This document shows positions 1-9,225 of a stretch of 64,000 nt of DNA, one piece after another. The notes beneath the pieces were generated by a model. That model was not told the DNA's origin. It did not search any database and saw only the letters and a program-made list of their open reading frames with translations. Numbering within the stretch: position 1 is the first letter of the stretch; each line of letters starts with the position of its first letter. The position numbers were made by a program, and so were the translations under genes. This stretch comes from Priestia megaterium (GTDB lineage Bacteria; Bacillota; Bacilli; Bacillales; Bacillaceae_H), in NCBI RefSeq assembly GCF_023824195.1, contig NZ_CP085442.1, positions 2,704,001 through 2,768,000 on the forward strand. Reading direction: 5' to 3'.

Positions 1-670
1 CATGTGGCGATGCTTCAAGAGCTGTCTGAATCGATGAATACGTTTTAATGTTAGCTGGAACAGGGTGCTCATAGTGCCACCAGTCCTTTTCACCTGATTC
101 TTGAACCACTGCTATTTCTTCTTCATTCACCACAGAAGCGCTGACAGGCGTTAGTTTTTCTGCTGATTCCCACACCCATCCAAAGCGCTTACCAAATAAA
201 TCAACCGGAATTGTTTTTTGCACATCGGATGCCGTTGTAATAACAGGATGAGCTTCAAGAGCTGCCGCAACTTCACGCGTAAGCTCATTTGCTCCTCCGA
301 TATGACCTGATAGCACGCTGATGACATTTTCGCCTTTATCATCAATGACAACAACCGCAGGATCCGTTTTCTTATCTTTTAAAATAGGTGCAATCATACG
401 TACAACTGCTCCCAGTGAGATAATAATAATAAGTCCTTTATACGATTCAAAAAGAGAAGGCAAAAGCATCCGAACGCTTCCTGAAAACAGCTGAATGTTC
501 TGCTCTTGTTCGTCTCCTTTTTCAAACTTGCTCATGTAATACACATCAGACTGCTGAAAAGTGCGGCCTAGATTTCTTGCAATTTCTACGCCGTGCTTCG
601 TGATGGCCACGACGGCATAATCCCCGCGCTGTGTAATGAGAGCTTTTTTTCCTTCTTGGAGTTGAATCAT
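1..670 (-). CDS. cbiG: CbiG, cobalt-precorrin-5A hydrolase (N-terminal part, cut by window edge)
   Basis: CbiG opens the ring-A delta-lactone of cobalt-precorrin-5A and releases the C2 fragment as acetaldehyde in the anaerobic cobalamin pathway (family knowledge). About 223 codons can be read and the frame is open at position 1. I see the CbiG N-domain block LGAVVRMIAPILKDKKTDPA followed by SGHIGGANELTREVA, which is typical of this family. The start ATG at 670-668 overlaps the cbiF stop as ATGA, and an SD-like GAGGAG lies upstream inside cbiF. It is the last visible gene of the cobI operon; the C-terminal half and further cbi/cob genes should lie beyond the window. Confidence 0.93.
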   Translation of the reverse strand, partial: MIQLQEGKKALITQRGDYAVVAITKHGVEIARNLGRTFQQSDVYYMSKFEKGDEQEQNIQLFSGSVRMLLPSLFESYKGLIIIISLGAVVRMIAPILKDKKTDPAVVVIDDKGENVISVLSGHIGGANELTREVAAALEAHPVITTASDVQKTIPVDLFGKRFGWVWESAEKLTPVSASVVNEEEIAVVQESGEKDWWHYEHPVPANIKTYSSIQTALEASPH

Positions 671-1443
671 TCCGACTTCACTCCTCTTCGAAAGCCATGG
701 GTAAATGTTTTATCATAAAGTTTTGAGCGATAATCTTTGTCATGAATGTGGGGGTCAAGTGCCCAGCCTGCCAAAATCATCGCCTGCTTGCGAATGCCGT
801 TTGTTCGCATAGCATCATCCAGGTCCTTTACCGTCGTGCGAACAATTTTTTCATCTGGCCACGTTGCTTTATAGACTACTACAACCGGCGTGTCTCCACT
901 CCAACCCGCGCTTATAAATTCTTTCATTACTTTTTTTGTGAGCGTCGCGCTTAAAAATAAAGCAATGGTACATTTATGTTTTGCTAAATCAGTTAATTTT
1001 TCAAACTCAGGTACAGGCGTTCTTCCTTCAGCACGAGTTAAAATAACTGTTTGAGTCAAATCTGGAATGGTTAATTCTGCTTCAGCCGCTGCAGCAGCAG
1101 CGAATACGGAGCTGACGCCCGGAACGATTTCAATATCAACACCTTCTCTTTTTAAAAGTACCATTTGTTCCATAATGGCTCCGTACATAGCTGGATCTCC
1201 GGTATGTACCCTCACAACCATTTTTCCTTCACGCATGCGCTCAAGCATAGTACCGACCATTTCTTCTAAATGCATACCCGCTGTTTTTAACACTTCAGCT
1301 CCTGGTTTAGACTTAGCAACTAGCTCTTGACTTACTAGTGAGTCAGCGTACAAGACAACATCTGCTTGCTGAAGTAATTTTAAGCCTTTTACTGTAATTA
1401 AATCTGGATCTCCGGGTCCAGCTCCGATTATGTATAACTTCAT
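667..1443 (-). CDS. cbiF: CbiF, cobalt-precorrin-4 C11-methyltransferase
   Basis: This SAM-dependent methyltransferase adds the C11 methyl group to cobalt-precorrin-4. At 258 aa it has the normal length of the tetrapyrrole methylase family. The N-terminal glycine-rich loop IGAGPGDPDLITVKG and the later RVHTGDPAMYGA and VPGVSSVFAAAAAA blocks are the SAM- and substrate-binding signatures. It overlaps cbiL upstream by 4 bp and cbiG downstream by 4 bp, so the three genes are almost certainly translationally coupled. It should be controlled with the rest of the operon by the cobalamin riboswitch leader at 8.8-9.4 kb. Confidence 0.95.
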   Translation of the reverse strand: MKLYIIGAGPGDPDLITVKGLKLLQQADVVLYADSLVSQELVAKSKPGAEVLKTAGMHLEEMVGTMLERMREGKMVVRVHTGDPAMYGAIMEQMVLLKREGVDIEIVPGVSSVFAAAAAAEAELTIPDLTQTVILTRAEGRTPVPEFEKLTDLAKHKCTIALFLSATLTKKVMKEFISAGWSGDTPVVVVYKATWPDEKIVRTTVKDLDDAMRTNGIRKQAMILAGWALDPHIHDKDYRSKLYDKTFTHGFRRGVKSE

Positions 1444-2141
1444 TTTCGCACCACCATTAGCGTTAAGTATTGTAAATCGGCTCCTTCTAGTTCTGAAGCC
1501 TTCCAGATAATTTCTTCATCTGACGTTACTTTTGTCACCACTGACGCTTTTTCAAGCAGATCAAGCTCTTTTAAAAGACCGACCATAAAATCGATGACTT
1601 TGGCCACTTTAATAAAAATGACGCAGTCGTTTTCCATTAATACTTTTTTCATTGTTTCATAATCTTCACGAGCAGGAACAATTGCTACGTGTTCATCACC
1701 GTCTGCTAACGGAATACCTAAACGAGATGCAGCTCCATTAATGGATGAAATACCAGGAATTACTTGAATCGGAGCTTCAGGGTGACGTTCTTGCATCAGA
1801 CGCATCATGTGAATAAACGTACTGTAAAGCATAGGGTCGCCCTCTGTGACAAATGCTACATCTTTTCCTTCCTGGAGCTTTTCCCATACTCGTTCTACCG
1901 TTTCGGTCCATTTTCTTTCCAAAATAGCAGGATCTTTTGTCATTGGAAACACAAGGCCAAGCATATCTTTTTCATTTGCACTGAAATAGACATCAATAAT
2001 TTTTTGGGCATAGCTTTTGCTTCCTTTTTGCTTTTTCGGATACGCAATAACGGGTGATTCTTTTAATTTACGAAATGCTTTTACTGTAATAAGTTCTGGA
2101 TCTCCCGGTCCAACTCCAAGTCCGTACAATGTTCCAATCAT
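1440..2141 (-). CDS. cbiL: CbiL, cobalt-precorrin-2 C20-methyltransferase
   Basis: CbiL methylates C20 of cobalt-precorrin-2, the first ring methylation after cobalt insertion. The protein starts with the methylase loop YGLGVGPGDPELITVKAF and contains TEGDPMLYSTF and VIPGISSINGAAS, the family motifs. I chose the ATG at 2141 (233 aa) rather than 2147: the SD GAGGAG ends one base before the upstream ATG but sits about 7 nt before the inner one. CbiL and CbiF belong to the same fold family but are clearly distinct, consistent with two methylation steps. It lies 2 bp downstream of cbiET. Confidence 0.94.
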   Translation of the reverse strand: MIGTLYGLGVGPGDPELITVKAFRKLKESPVIAYPKKQKGSKSYAQKIIDVYFSANEKDMLGLVFPMTKDPAILERKWTETVERVWEKLQEGKDVAFVTEGDPMLYSTFIHMMRLMQERHPEAPIQVIPGISSINGAASRLGIPLADGDEHVAIVPAREDYETMKKVLMENDCVIFIKVAKVIDFMVGLLKELDLLEKASVVTKVTSDEEIIWKASELEGADLQYLTLMVVRK

Positions 2142-2143
2142 AT

Positions 2144-3340
2144 TCATTCTCCTCTTTTGGCTGTAATAATATAAATGGGGTTTAAAGCGTCAAATCGTGT
2201 TAAATGTAAAATGGGCTTGCTTCTTGAAATTTGTGCAAGGGTAACAGCAGTCTCAAACCCTCGTTCTTTAAAAGCTTTCATCGCTTCTGCTAAATTTTCA
2301 ATCGTTACGGCATTTAATACGATGCGCCCTCCTGAATTTAATCGGCTGCAGCAAACATCTAAAATTGTTTCCATGCCTCCTGCTGTACCTCCAATAAACA
2401 CCGCATCAGGATCAGCAAACTCATTGAGTCCTTCCGGTGCTTTTCCGTGCACAGTGTGGGCATCTACTCGAAATTTCGCTAGATTTTCCCTGCAGTTTTC
2501 TAAGTCTGCTTCATTTTTTTCCACGGCAAAAATTTGTCCTTCACGCGCAATTTTAGCCGCTTCAATTGCGACTGAACCCGTACATGTTCCGATATCCCAT
2601 ACGACGCTGTCTCTCTTTAGCTGCAGGGCGCTAATACTAAGTGTACGAACTTCTTTTTTGGTAATAAGTCCCTTGTCCGGCTTGCGTTGAATAAATTCAT
2701 CGTCCTCTATTCCAAGAGGCCAGACTGAGCTTTTGTCTACCTGCTTTAATATCACGACATTAAGCGGAGAAAAGAGTTGATTCGCCGCCTCTTCCAACGA
2801 AAGCAGCTGACAGCGCTCCGTTTCTCCACCTAGGTTCTCTGCCACAAACATCTTGTATTCTGTCATGCCGAATGATAATAAGTAGTTTGCCAGAGCACTA
2901 GGAGAATTTTGCTCATCGGTTAGAATTGCCACTTTTTTATAGCCGTCAATGCGCTGAGCCAGCCCTTTTATGCTTCTGCCGTGCACGCTTGTAAAATAAG
3001 CGTCTTGCCATCGCTCTTTTAGACGTGAGAATGCAAGCTGAATAGAACTTAAATAAGGATATATTTCAACGTCTAGCTTCGTAGAAAGATAGCTCCCAAT
3101 TCCGTAAAATAACGGGTCGCCTGAGGCTAACACAACCGCATTTCCTTCTTCGTTTTTTAAACGTTCAACAAGAGGAGAAAGCCCCCCTTCAATAGCTACT
3201 TTTTCTCCTTCGAAATCTTGAAAAAAATCAAGGTGACGCTTTCCTCCAATTAGCACATCACTTTCATACACCCACTGTTCATACATAGGAAGCAGACTTA
3301 ACTTCCCATCGTCACCAATTCCAATAATTTTAATTGCCAT
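2144..3340 (-). CDS. cbiET: CbiET fusion: cobalt-precorrin-7 C5-methyltransferase / C15-methyltransferase (decarboxylating)
   Basis: One 398-aa polypeptide joins two enzymes that are separate in Salmonella. Residues 1 to about 200 are CbiE (tetrapyrrole methylase: [31 protein letters not shown]). Residues about 215-398 are CbiT, a Rossmann methyltransferase with the SAM loop [20 protein letters not shown] and a following [15 protein letters not shown]. Together they methylate C5 and C15 and decarboxylate the C12 acetate. The same fusion is CobL in the aerobic pathway. The gene overlaps the end of cbiD by 11 bp, which indicates translational coupling. Confidence 0.95.
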   Translation of the reverse strand: MAIKIIGIGDDGKLSLLPMYEQWVYESDVLIGGKRHLDFFQDFEGEKVAIEGGLSPLVERLKNEEGNAVVLASGDPLFYGIGSYLSTKLDVEIYPYLSSIQLAFSRLKERWQDAYFTSVHGRSIKGLAQRIDGYKKVAILTDEQNSPSALANYLLSFGMTEYKMFVAENLGGETERCQLLSLEEAANQLFSPLNVVILKQVDKSSVWPLGIEDDEFIQRKPDKGLITKKEVRTLSISALQLKRDSVVWDIGTCTGSVAIEAAKIAREGQIFAVEKNEADLENCRENLAKFRVDAHTVHGKAPEGLNEFADPDAVFIGGTAGGMETILDVCCSRLNSGGRIVLNAVTIENLAEAMKAFKERGFETAVTLAQISRSKPILHLTRFDALNPIYIITAKRGE

Positions 3341-4433
3341 GTTGCACCGCCTGTCCTAAAAAATCTCCTTTTAATGTGTAAAGAGACGTATCGACATCGA
3401 TTCCGTCCCCTACTTCCTTTAATGCTGATAAACAGCAGTACTCGCACAGTTTTTCAAAAAACTGATGATGACCGCTTTGCGTCATTAAATCTCCCACTTG
3501 AGAAGCTGTGTTTGCACCTTTTATTTCCTCTACCAGTTCAGCAGAAGCGCCTGACTCAGAAGCTGCCTTTGCTAAAAAATTAAAATCAATGGGTGCACTT
3601 TTTGAATGAACCATCATAACGCCTTGCGCGACTTTTGAAAACTTTCCCATCATGCCTACGAGCGACACTTTTTTCATTCCTTGCTTTTTACATTGTTTTA
3701 AAGTAAATCCAACAAAATCTCCCATTTCGATAAATGCTTCTTCCGGAAGTTCAGGGAACTGTTTCATTCCATACTTTTCGCTTCGGCCCCCTGTAGTAAT
3801 GACAACGTGCTCGCAATTACTCGCTTTAGCAACGCTGATTGCCTGCACGATACTTGCTTTATAAGCAGCTGTTGAGAACGGAACGACAATCCCCCGCGTC
3901 CCCAGTATCGAAATGCCTCCTAAAATACCTAGACGCGCATTTAATGTCTTTTTCGCCATTTCTTCTCCTTCAGGAACCGAGATGACAATCTTAACGCCTT
4001 TTTGTATATTGTATTCAGCTAGAAGCTGTTCAGCCGTTTCTTTTAGCATCTTTCTTGGAACAGGGTTAATGGCTGCCTCACCGACAGGAACTGGGAGGCC
4101 GGGCTTTGTCACACGGCCTACTCCCACTCCTCCATCAATGATAGTGTCTGCACCATTACACCACGAAACTTCAGAAATAATCAGCGCTCCGTGCGTGGCA
4201 TCGGGATCGTCTCCAGCATCTTTAATAATGCTAGCTACAGCGCTGCTTGTGCGATACTCGCATTCTTCAAGATGAAACGTAGCAAAGCGGCCGACAGGTA
4301 AGTAAATCGTTGACTCATCTTGCACTTCTCCTGAAATTAGCGTAAGCAGAGCTGCTCTCGTAGCTGCCGTTGCACAAGCGCCCGTCGTATAGCCTTCTCT
4401 GAGTTTCTTAGGTTCTTTTGGTACTTCCTTCAT
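3330..4433 (-). CDS. cbiD: CbiD, cobalt-precorrin-5B C1-methyltransferase
   Basis: CbiD carries out the C1 methylation of cobalt-precorrin-5B and is specific to the anaerobic pathway. The 367-aa sequence has the diagnostic N-terminal [19 protein letters not shown], then [11 protein letters not shown] and [20 protein letters not shown], all conserved in CbiD. Unlike its neighbours it is not a classical tetrapyrrole methylase. It lies 3 bp downstream of the cbiC stop-proximal end and overlaps cbiET by 11 bp. Its presence, with CbiX and CbiG, shows that cobalt is inserted early here. Confidence 0.95.
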   Translation of the reverse strand: MKEVPKEPKKLREGYTTGACATAATRAALLTLISGEVQDESTIYLPVGRFATFHLEECEYRTSSAVASIIKDAGDDPDATHGALIISEVSWCNGADTIIDGGVGVGRVTKPGLPVPVGEAAINPVPRKMLKETAEQLLAEYNIQKGVKIVISVPEGEEMAKKTLNARLGILGGISILGTRGIVVPFSTAAYKASIVQAISVAKASNCEHVVITTGGRSEKYGMKQFPELPEEAFIEMGDFVGFTLKQCKKQGMKKVSLVGMMGKFSKVAQGVMMVHSKSAPIDFNFLAKAASESGASAELVEEIKGANTASQVGDLMTQSGHHQFFEKLCEYCCLSALKEVGDGIDVDTSLYTLKGDFLGQAVQHGN

Positions 4434-4436
4434 GCG

Positions 4437-5084
4437 TTACACCTGATCTGCAAGAATTGAAATTGCATTTAATGCAGCAACCGTTACCGTACTGCCGCCT
4501 TTTCGCCCGATGTTTGTAATAAACGGCACGTCAAGTTTTGCAAGTTCTTCTTTAGATTCAGCTGCTGAAACAAATCCTACCGGCAGACCAATAACAAGCC
4601 CAGGCTTCGCTTCTCCTTCTTTAATCAAACGAATTAATTCAAGTAAAGCTGTGGGTGCGTTCCCAATTGCAAAAATTCCTCCGTCTGCTTCTTTGATGGC
4701 TTTTCGCATAGAAATAATTGCACGCGTTGTATTTAAGCGCTTTGCTTCTTCCATTACGTCCGGATCTGAAATATAAACTTTGATTTCACCGCCGTGTTTT
4801 TCAATTCGCTGCTTGTTTGTTCCTACTTGCACCATTTGTACATCTGCAACCACTTGCTTGCCGCTGCGAATGGCTTTAATTCCTGCTTGAATCGCATCCG
4901 GATGAAACAACATGCTGCGTCCAAGCTCAAAGTCTGCAGACGCATGAATTACGCGCTGAACAATTGGGTACTGTTCGTCTGTAAACGGATGAGGCCCAAG
5001 CTCTTCTGTAATCATTTCAAAACTTTTTCCTTCAATTTGCTGAGGCTGAACAGTTAACGGTTTAAATTCTGTACGAAAATCCAT
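4437..5084 (-). CDS. cbiC: CbiC, cobalt-precorrin-8 methylmutase
   Basis: CbiC moves the methyl group from C11 to C12 to give cobyrinate. The family signature VIHASADFELGRSMLF, with the catalytic-type His, is near residues 45-60. Later blocks FAIGNAPTALLELI and GLPVGFVSAAESKE are also typical. I chose the ATG at 5084 (215 aa): SD GGAG lies 9 nt upstream, whereas the alternative is a TTG at 5093 without proper spacing. It is 5 bp from the end of cbiJ and 3 bp from cbiD, in the middle of the operon. Confidence 0.94.
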   Translation of the reverse strand: MDFRTEFKPLTVQPQQIEGKSFEMITEELGPHPFTDEQYPIVQRVIHASADFELGRSMLFHPDAIQAGIKAIRSGKQVVADVQMVQVGTNKQRIEKHGGEIKVYISDPDVMEEAKRLNTTRAIISMRKAIKEADGGIFAIGNAPTALLELIRLIKEGEAKPGLVIGLPVGFVSAAESKEELAKLDVPFITNIGRKGGSTVTVAALNAISILADQV

Positions 5085-5089
5085 CTCAA

Positions 5090-5857
5090 TCAACTCCTAG
5101 TTTGGTTTACTAAAGCATGAACCACTTCTTCAAACGTGGAATACACGGTCCCATACTCAATTTTCGGTCGCCCAATCATAATAATATCTAAGCCTAACTC
5201 TTTAGCTGCTTCCACTTTTTCATCCACAGATCCAACTTTTCCGCTTTCTTTTGTGACCATGACTGTCACTCCGTATTGCTTATACAGCGCTCGATCAAAC
5301 TCTTTTGTAAACGGCCCTTGAATAGCAATAATATTTTTTTGCGGAAATCCTAATTGCTGGCACTTTTCCATATTATCCAGCCTTGGAAGCATACGAGCAA
5401 CAAGCCGTACATCTGAAAGAGGAAGCAGCTTTTCTGTAAAAACCTGCAGCGTCTTGCTGCCTGTTGTCAGCATAATAACTCCTTTTTTCTCAGCTGCTAC
5501 TTCTGCTGCTTCTTCATACGTAGAAACCATCGTCATATTATCATAGGTAAAAGCCTGCGAAGCCCGCTCATAGCGTATGTAAGGAATCGCTGTTTCAGCA
5601 GCCGCGCCAATAGCATTTTTAGATGCTTCTTCCGCAAAGGGATGACTTGCATCCACAATAGCTTTTACACTATGTTCGTTTACAAAATCCATCATATCTT
5701 CTTTTGTGAGACGTCCAATTTTCACTTTCACTTCTGCACGCTGTAATTCGATAGCTGCGTTTTCGGTTACAACCGTTGCCGTAACCTCATGACCTGCTTT
5801 TTTCACTTGCACGGCTAATGCACGTGCATCGCTAGTTCCGGCTAACAATAAAATCAT
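5090..5857 (-). CDS. cbiJ: CbiJ, cobalt-precorrin-6A reductase
   Basis: CbiJ is an NAD(P)H-dependent reductase acting on cobalt-precorrin-6A. The 255-aa protein begins MILLLAGTSDARALAVQV, the usual start of this family, and contains DASHPFAEEASKNAI and IAIQGPFTKEFDRALY, both typical CbiJ/CobK blocks, plus VTKESGKVGSVDEKV near the C terminus. It overlaps the last bases of cbiX by 4 bp. No anomaly was seen. Confidence 0.94.
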   Translation of the reverse strand: MILLLAGTSDARALAVQVKKAGHEVTATVVTENAAIELQRAEVKVKIGRLTKEDMMDFVNEHSVKAIVDASHPFAEEASKNAIGAAAETAIPYIRYERASQAFTYDNMTMVSTYEEAAEVAAEKKGVIMLTTGSKTLQVFTEKLLPLSDVRLVARMLPRLDNMEKCQQLGFPQKNIIAIQGPFTKEFDRALYKQYGVTVMVTKESGKVGSVDEKVEAAKELGLDIIMIGRPKIEYGTVYSTFEEVVHALVNQTRS

Positions 5858-6774
5858 TTTAGCTCGCCGACCTTATCTTCACGGTGGTCATGGTCATGAT
5901 GGTGATGATGGTGATCGTGGTGATGGTGTCCGTGATCATGGTCATGATCGTGATGATGGTGGTGATCAATATGCTCCATAATGCCGAGGCGATATTGACA
6001 CGTATCGCAGTTCATTTTCACTTCACCTTCTAATCCTTCTTCAGCACGTTCTTTTAAAATTGTCTGCAGTTTTGGATGAAAACCGAAATAGCCGGCTAGC
6101 TTAAACTCAATGTTTTCATGCTGCATTTTATACTGCTTCACCATTTCTTCCAAACGCTTAATTAGTACTCCTGTAAATAAGAAATACGGGAGAATAACCA
6201 CTTTTTTAGCGCCCAATTTCAAACATCGCTCCACGCCTTCATCAATCAATGGAGCGGTCACGCCCATAAAAGAAGTTTCGACGATTTTATAATTTGTTTT
6301 TTCCCAAAGAAGGCGCGTAATTTTATATAAATCACTGTTTGCATCAGGATCACTTCCTCCTCGCCCTAAGACAATAACAGCCGTGTCTTCAGCTGGAGTT
6401 TCTAAATTCTCTCCTGATTCTTGTAATCTCGTTTTTAAAATTTCAAGGGCTTCTTCATGAACGCCAATGGGACGTCCGTATACGAAGTTTACGTGTGGAT
6501 ATTTTTCCTTAGCTTCATCTATAGCCGCCGGAATATGTATTTTAGAGTGGCCAGCAGGCAAGAGCATAATTGGAATTACAACTACATCTTGTGCTCCTTT
6601 TGCCACACATGTATCAATACCTTGACTTACATTTGGGCGTTCAAATTCTAGAAAACACGTTTCTACTAAAATAGATGCGTCCCAATCATGCTTCATAGTC
6701 GAAATAAATTCGCGAATTTGATCGTTCCCTTCAGGATCTCTGCTTCCATGACCGACAAATAAAACTGATTTCAT
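5854..6774 (-). CDS. cbiX: CbiX, sirohydrochlorin cobaltochelatase with histidine-rich tail
   Basis: CbiX inserts cobalt into sirohydrochlorin and so commits the tetrapyrrole to cobalamin. This is the long two-domain form (306 aa). The N-terminal half begins SVLFVGHGSRDPEG and the second half repeats the chelatase fold with VIVLGRGGSDPDANSDLY. Near residue 265 NCDTCQYRLG supplies two Cys, in the region where CbiX proteins carry an Fe-S cluster. About 30 residues that are almost all His and Asp follow, a metal-binding or storage tail. The ATG at 6774 has SD GGGAGG upstream; the in-frame ATG at 6789 lacks one. Confidence 0.96.
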   Translation of the reverse strand: MKSVLFVGHGSRDPEGNDQIREFISTMKHDWDASILVETCFLEFERPNVSQGIDTCVAKGAQDVVVIPIMLLPAGHSKIHIPAAIDEAKEKYPHVNFVYGRPIGVHEEALEILKTRLQESGENLETPAEDTAVIVLGRGGSDPDANSDLYKITRLLWEKTNYKIVETSFMGVTAPLIDEGVERCLKLGAKKVVILPYFLFTGVLIKRLEEMVKQYKMQHENIEFKLAGYFGFHPKLQTILKERAEEGLEGEVKMNCDTCQYRLGIMEHIDHHHHHDHDHDHGHHHHDHHHHHHDHDHREDKVGELK

Positions 6775-6792
6775 ATAATGCCCTCCCATTTT

Positions 6793-8415
6793 TTAATCTC
6801 CACACGGAGCTGGTTCTACTTTTATTTTTGGTGTTATATCTTGATAGTCGAATCCATAAACGTTCTTCACACGCTTAAAGAATTTATGAAATCGCTCATT
6901 AGGATGACCTTTTTCTTTATATTCATGGATAATGTTCTCCACTATTTCAACAATGTCATCCGCCGCTATGCCTTCCGCCACAATTTGACCTGAATGCGCA
7001 TTGCGTCCAACCGTTTTAGCTCCTAAAAATAAATCAAACGCACCTTTTCTATAGACAATACCGATATCTTCTTGAACAGCACCATAACAGGCCATACCGC
7101 ATCCATTAATACCAAGCTTTAGCTCTTTTGGCATGTCCATTCCCCCGAGGCGTTTTTGTAATTCTTCCGTATGTGGAATAGCATCGCTTTTTTCTCCGTC
7201 ACAAAAATCACACGCTTTGATTGTGAAGACGTCTCCGACCGGAGATAGTAAAAAGGAAGCTGCTTGGAGCTTTTTAATAATCACATCTGGCTGAGCCGTT
7301 GGAATTTGCAGTTTGATTTGATGGTCAGGTGTATACTCCATCGTACCTTTTTCACCAACAACTTCTGCTAGTGTTGTCATTTGAACAGGCGTGAATTTCT
7401 TATTTGCAAGTCCTGGACTAACCGCCACTTCGAAAATAGACTGTATTGGCTGGTGTACGACCGCAGAAGTGGTTTCACCTAAAATTGCTTGAAGCGCTTC
7501 TTCTGCAAGAGCTCGTGAAGTTGCTTTTTCTTCTCTTGTGTTCTGAACTGCTTCAATAGCTGAAGCTGTTTGCTTTACAGTCTCTTCTTGATCGAGAGCC
7601 CATGGTTCTGCTTCTTTTCGAAGTCGCTGATGCGGTCTTAGCGGCTGCTCCGTTTGGTTGAGGGTATATTTCCGCTGATATCCTCGCGGTGTAATCATTA
7701 AATCGTCGTAAAAGAACGTAGATGAATTTCCGACAACAACGGTAGTCAGCATTCCAATCTCATGGTTTAACATGTCTTTTAAGTTGGTCATTACGACTTC
7801 TTCACGGTCACGATAAGCGCTTTTAACAAGACCAACAGGCGTATCAGGGGAACGGTACTTTAATAGAATCCTTTGCGCTTCAACAATTTGTCTTGTTCGT
7901 CTTCCGCTTTTTGGGTTGTAAAAAGCCACTACAAAATCTGCTTGTGCAGCTGCTTCAATTCTTCTTTCGATTAGCTCCCAAGGCGTAAGGTGGTCACTTA
8001 AACTAATCGTACAAGCATCATGCATCACGGGCGCTCCAAGGAGAGATGCGCATGAATTAATAGCCGAAATGCCAGGAATTACTTCCAGCTCTACGCCCGT
8101 TTCTTTTTTCCAGCCCTTTTCAATCAACACTTCATACACAAGGCCTGCCATTCCGTATACTCCTGCATCTCCGCTTGAAATGACAGCTACGGTTTTGCCT
8201 GCTTCAGCTTGCTTTACAGCTTCTTGTGCACGGCTTACTTCTTCGGTCATTCCCGTACTAATAATTTGCTGATTCGTTAACAGTCCTTGAATTAATTCCA
8301 CATAGGTTTTATAACCAATGATCATATCACTTTCTTGAATGGCTTCTCTTGCTCGCTGTGTAATATGTTCAAAGCTTCCTGGCCCAAATCCAATAACTAA
8401 CAGTTTACCTTTCAT
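6793..8415 (-). CDS. cbiH60: CbiH60, cobalt-precorrin-3B C17-methyltransferase fused to an Fe-S domain
   Basis: CbiH closes the corrin ring by methylating C17 and contracting the macrocycle. Residues 1 to about 240 are the methylase (VIGFGPGSFEHITQ, VISSGDAGVYGMAG, VIPGISAINSCASLLG). A linker follows, then from about 320 to 540 a domain resembling the nitrite/sulfite reductase half-fold. That domain carries Cys groups CDFC and GINGCGMACYGAV that suit a 4Fe-4S cluster. The roughly 60 kDa fusion is the CbiH60 form described for B. megaterium; most CbiH proteins stop near 240 aa. SD AAAGGAGG precedes the ATG. Confidence 0.95.
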   Translation of the reverse strand: MKGKLLVIGFGPGSFEHITQRAREAIQESDMIIGYKTYVELIQGLLTNQQIISTGMTEEVSRAQEAVKQAEAGKTVAVISSGDAGVYGMAGLVYEVLIEKGWKKETGVELEVIPGISAINSCASLLGAPVMHDACTISLSDHLTPWELIERRIEAAAQADFVVAFYNPKSGRRTRQIVEAQRILLKYRSPDTPVGLVKSAYRDREEVVMTNLKDMLNHEIGMLTTVVVGNSSTFFYDDLMITPRGYQRKYTLNQTEQPLRPHQRLRKEAEPWALDQEETVKQTASAIEAVQNTREEKATSRALAEEALQAILGETTSAVVHQPIQSIFEVAVSPGLANKKFTPVQMTTLAEVVGEKGTMEYTPDHQIKLQIPTAQPDVIIKKLQAASFLLSPVGDVFTIKACDFCDGEKSDAIPHTEELQKRLGGMDMPKELKLGINGCGMACYGAVQEDIGIVYRKGAFDLFLGAKTVGRNAHSGQIVAEGIAADDIVEIVENIIHEYKEKGHPNERFHKFFKRVKNVYGFDYQDITPKIKVEPAPCGD

Positions 8416-8428
8416 GCTAGCTCCTCCT

Positions 8429-8815
8429 TTATGCGTTACTTTTTACTTTGTCAATTCCTTCTATGGAGTCACTGTTTTCCGGAGAAACGAAACCATTTTG
8501 ATCATATTCATAAATAAGCGATTCCTTTATACTGCAACCTCCTGCTAAATGCTCTTCGACAATTCGGTGAGCCACGGTTTCAGTGACCTGCTTGTACCAA
8601 TCTCCTGAAGGGTACACAATAGCTACAGGAGCATCTTTGCATCGTCCGTTACAGCGCGTACGCGTTGTATGAACCCTTTCATCCAAATCCAGTTCCGTCA
8701 CTTTATTTCGAATAGCTTGCGTGGCTTCTTCTCCACCTTTTCTCATACAGCTGCTTCCATTACAAATCAATACGTGATGTTTTGTTCCATTTAAGTTCCA
8801 CGTCGTCACACTCAT
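8429..8815 (-). CDS. cbiW: CbiW, thioredoxin-fold ferredoxin-like protein, first gene of the operon
   Basis: The short protein (about 128 aa) has two Cys pairs, ICNGSSCMRKGG and TRCNGRCKDAP, the pattern of thioredoxin-fold [2Fe-2S] ferredoxins. It is the leader-proximal gene of the cobI operon and may serve as electron donor for Fe-S steps such as CbiH60 (inference). An open frame reaches 8848, but that start lies inside the riboswitch terminator hairpin. The ATG at 8815 follows SD AAAGGAG by 3 nt, and a GTG at 8809 follows it by 9 nt, so the true start is 8815 or 8809. Confidence 0.9.
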   Translation of the reverse strand: MSVTTWNLNGTKHHVLICNGSSCMRKGGEEATQAIRNKVTELDLDERVHTTRTRCNGRCKDAPVAIVYPSGDWYKQVTETVAHRIVEEHLAGGCSIKESLIYEYDQNGFVSPENSDSIEGIDKVKSNA

Positions 8816-8828
8816 TCGCTCCTTTACT

Positions 8829-8860
8829 AAAAAAAGCGACTCTATCAATGATAGAGGCGC
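8829..8860 (-). terminator. Intrinsic terminator of the cbiW-proximal cobalamin riboswitch
   Basis: On the minus strand a GC-containing hairpin with arms GCGCCTCTATCA and TGATAGAGTCGC is followed by seven T residues. It sits between the downstream cobalamin aptamer and the cbiW SD, which starts only a few bases later. That is the position expected of a transcription-termination expression platform. It may also hide the SD, but the U-tract argues mainly for termination. Confidence 0.85.
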
Positions 8861-8925
8861 AGAAAATTCAAACTAAGTTTTTGCACTTCCACCTATATCC
8901 CGTAGGGTAAGCTTCGCATTAGAAA

Positions 8926-9080
8926 AAGGCTGGTTTCCTGACTTCGATTCATCACTTGATTGCGCCTTCCCCAATACAGTGGCATATGCAATCAGCTCCT
9001 CTTCACAGTGGCGGGTACCGCGCTGGCTTCACACCAGACTTCCCATTTAACGCAATGTGAACATTGCGCACCTTTTTTGC
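8926..9080 (-). ncRNA. Cobalamin riboswitch aptamer 2 (proximal to cbiW)
   Basis: Read on the minus strand the segment contains the B12-box features: an AAAAAAGGTGC start, AATGGGAA, GAAGCCAGCGCGGTACCC, GCCACTG, and the 3' AAGTCAGGAAACCAGCC strand. These are the conserved core blocks of the adenosylcobalamin-type riboswitch. It is followed by a terminator just before cbiW. It should reduce read-through into the cbi genes when coenzyme B12 is plentiful. Ends are approximate. Confidence 0.92.
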
Positions 9081-9103
9081 ACGATATGTAGTTTTACGCT
9101 ACG

Positions 9104-9137
9104 AGAAAAACCCGCTTCGCTAATATGCGAGCGGGTA
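9104..9137 (-). terminator. Intrinsic terminator between the two cobalamin aptamers
   Basis: A minus-strand hairpin pairs ACCCGCTCGC with GCGAAGCGGGT around an ATATTA loop and is followed by TTTTTC. It lies downstream of the first aptamer and upstream of the second, so it can stop transcription before the second aptamer is made. Confidence 0.85.
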
Positions 9138-9225
9138 AAACGTCAGAATAAGAGTGTACACGAATGCCACTTTAAACCAACGTCTCCCTTCCCGCTCCCC
9201 GGAGAAATAGAAACTTCACAATAAA

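Noticed and set aside
5878..5965. Repetitive GATG/GATC-rich DNA resembling a repeat array
   Set aside because: It is the codon repeat for the His/Asp tail of CbiX and not a CRISPR or iteron array.
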